A DNA stretch of 64,000 nucleotides from assembly GCA_029721515.1 (NCBI GenBank), contig CM056567.1:4787507-4851506 (forward strand), in the 5' to 3' direction. This DNA is from Synanceia verrucosa. Lineage: Eukaryota; Chordata; Actinopteri; Perciformes; Synanceiidae. Below the pieces are notes generated by a model. The model did not search any database. It worked only from the letters and a program-made list of their open reading frames with translations, and was not told the origin of the DNA. Below, one piece after another: positions 62,809 through 64,000 of the stretch. Each line of letters begins with the position of its first letter. Position 1 is the stretch's first letter. The position numbers and the translations under genes are program-made.

Positions 62809-64000
62809 AACACTCCCACCGAGGATGGAGGCAGCCAGCCCTCAACCCCACAAACAGCATGACTGTCTACATTGCCTTGCAAATACGCTAAGCTAACGTG
62901 GCTAACAGAGAGAGATGGCAATGCTTCTGTCTATCTTGCAGCGTAGTCATAGAAGGAGGAGGAGGAGGTCCATAATCAGGTCATATTGACTTGCCATGAC
63001 TTTAAAGAAACACAAAGATATTCTTTGTTTTGAATGAATGAATTTAAATATTGACATCCTTTTATCGTTACACTTGCTATTCTTGTTGTCCGTTTGTCGT
63101 CGTGCCTGTATTGTTAACGTTGTTGTCATGGTAGCTTATCTCATTTTTTCCTGTAAATACTAAGAGACTGAGCAGAGATAGTGTGAACTCCAGATAAGTA
63201 TATCTGACTCCCCTTTTTTTAATGTTTTTATTTCTCATCCTTGAATTAATGCTTATTTCCTTCCTGTACACGGGGCAAGAGGCTAGTCAACCTCAAACAG
63301 CAAACCAAGAGATCATAACTAGCGAGCAGAACGAGTGATGTCGTCAATACTCTATAAAGAAAGGTATTAGATGGAAACACCCTGAAAGACAAACCGACGG
63401 ATGGATGGATAAACAAGTTTGCTGCCTGGAGAGAGGAGAGGGATGGACTGAATCTCTGGCCTGCAGACAGCCATGAAACAGGCAGATGTGCAGCAGATTG
63501 CAAGCAGAGCCAGCTGTTCAACCAATGTTATTTCCCTCTCACTCGTAATAATATCCAGGTCAGTGGGCTGGGAAATACAAATCCGTCTCCCTGAAGGATG
63601 TAAAAGGAAGAAGTCTTGGACAAGATACAAAACTTTGCCCACTGCACATGTGGAGAATGTACTGACTACAATCCACACATGCATCCTTAGAGGCTCTCAA
63701 ACAGGAAGTGAAGTCATCGTCCCACCGGACTGTCAGGTCGCTCGGCGCTGGTAACCTGCCGTGTGGAGCTCAATCTGCGCCCCCAGAAAAACATTTTCAT
63801 TTTTCTCCATGTTCTTATTCTTTTTTCTGTAGATGTCATGGTGTTTGAGACTTCTGTCCTGTGGTGTCACCAATGGTTATTTATTGTATATGTGTTGGAC
63901 AATTGTGACAATGCATAGTACTTCAACCAGTCACAACTTCCTTCATAACTCTCTCTCTCTCTAGAAAATAGAGATAAAAAGAAGTGTTATCTTTTTTTCA
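62809..64000 (+). other. runx1t1: runx1t1 3' UTR, open at the window end
   Basis: About 1.2 kb follows the stop codon without a coding frame worth calling. It has AU-rich patches, a GGA run at about 62956-62970 and a CT run at about 63950-63961. I found no AATAAA signal before position 64000, so the transcript end probably lies outside the window. The UTR assignment comes from position only. Confidence 0.7.

Noticed and set aside
62809..64000. Polyadenylation site for runx1t1
   Set aside because: No AATAAA was found before the window ends, so no terminator or poly-A site is called.

Overview
The window is vertebrate genomic DNA, almost certainly from a teleost fish and probably a percomorph. 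It holds one recognisable protein-coding gene on the + strand, split by long introns full of dinucleotide microsatellites and fish-type short repeats. The gene is runx1t1 (MTG8/ETO, a RUNX1 translocation partner in human leukaemia). It is told apart from its paralogues cbfa2t2 and cbfa2t3 by the N-terminal Pro-rich segment, the exon 3 segment and the C-terminal tail. I read eleven coding exons with GT-AG junctions. The phases close exactly: 1,818 nt including the stop give 605 residues from the exon 1 ATG, or 588 residues from the conserved ATG in exon 2.

Layout. Positions 1-10930 are non-coding flank, or possibly intron of longer isoforms starting outside the window. This part holds a hAT-like element with a nested SINE, a foldback hairpin, two copies of a TTAA-flanked MITE and several microsatellites. 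A GC- and CpG-rich first exon with 5' UTR lies at about 10930-11676. Intron 1 is about 32 kb (11677-43650) and carries most of the repeats plus stretches that look like possible conserved non-coding elements. Exons 2-11 lie between 43651 and 62808, followed by 3' UTR to the window end. I saw no AATAAA signal in that UTR, so the transcript probably continues past the window.

The protein is a nuclear co-repressor scaffold with its four Nervy homology regions intact: TAFH/NHR1 in exons 3-5, the NHR2 oligomerisation helix in exons 7-8, the NHR3 coiled coil in exons 9-10 and the MYND zinc finger in exon 11. I found no second gene, no RNA gene that I can support, no CRISPR array and no new enzymatic or defence system. 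The most notable non-genic signal is a short TTAA-flanked inverted-repeat element present eight times. Seven copies keep an internal match to the ACTAYRNNNCCCR (ZNF143-type) regulatory motif. Other points of interest are nested insertions with clean target-site duplications and a 37-bp-arm hairpin.
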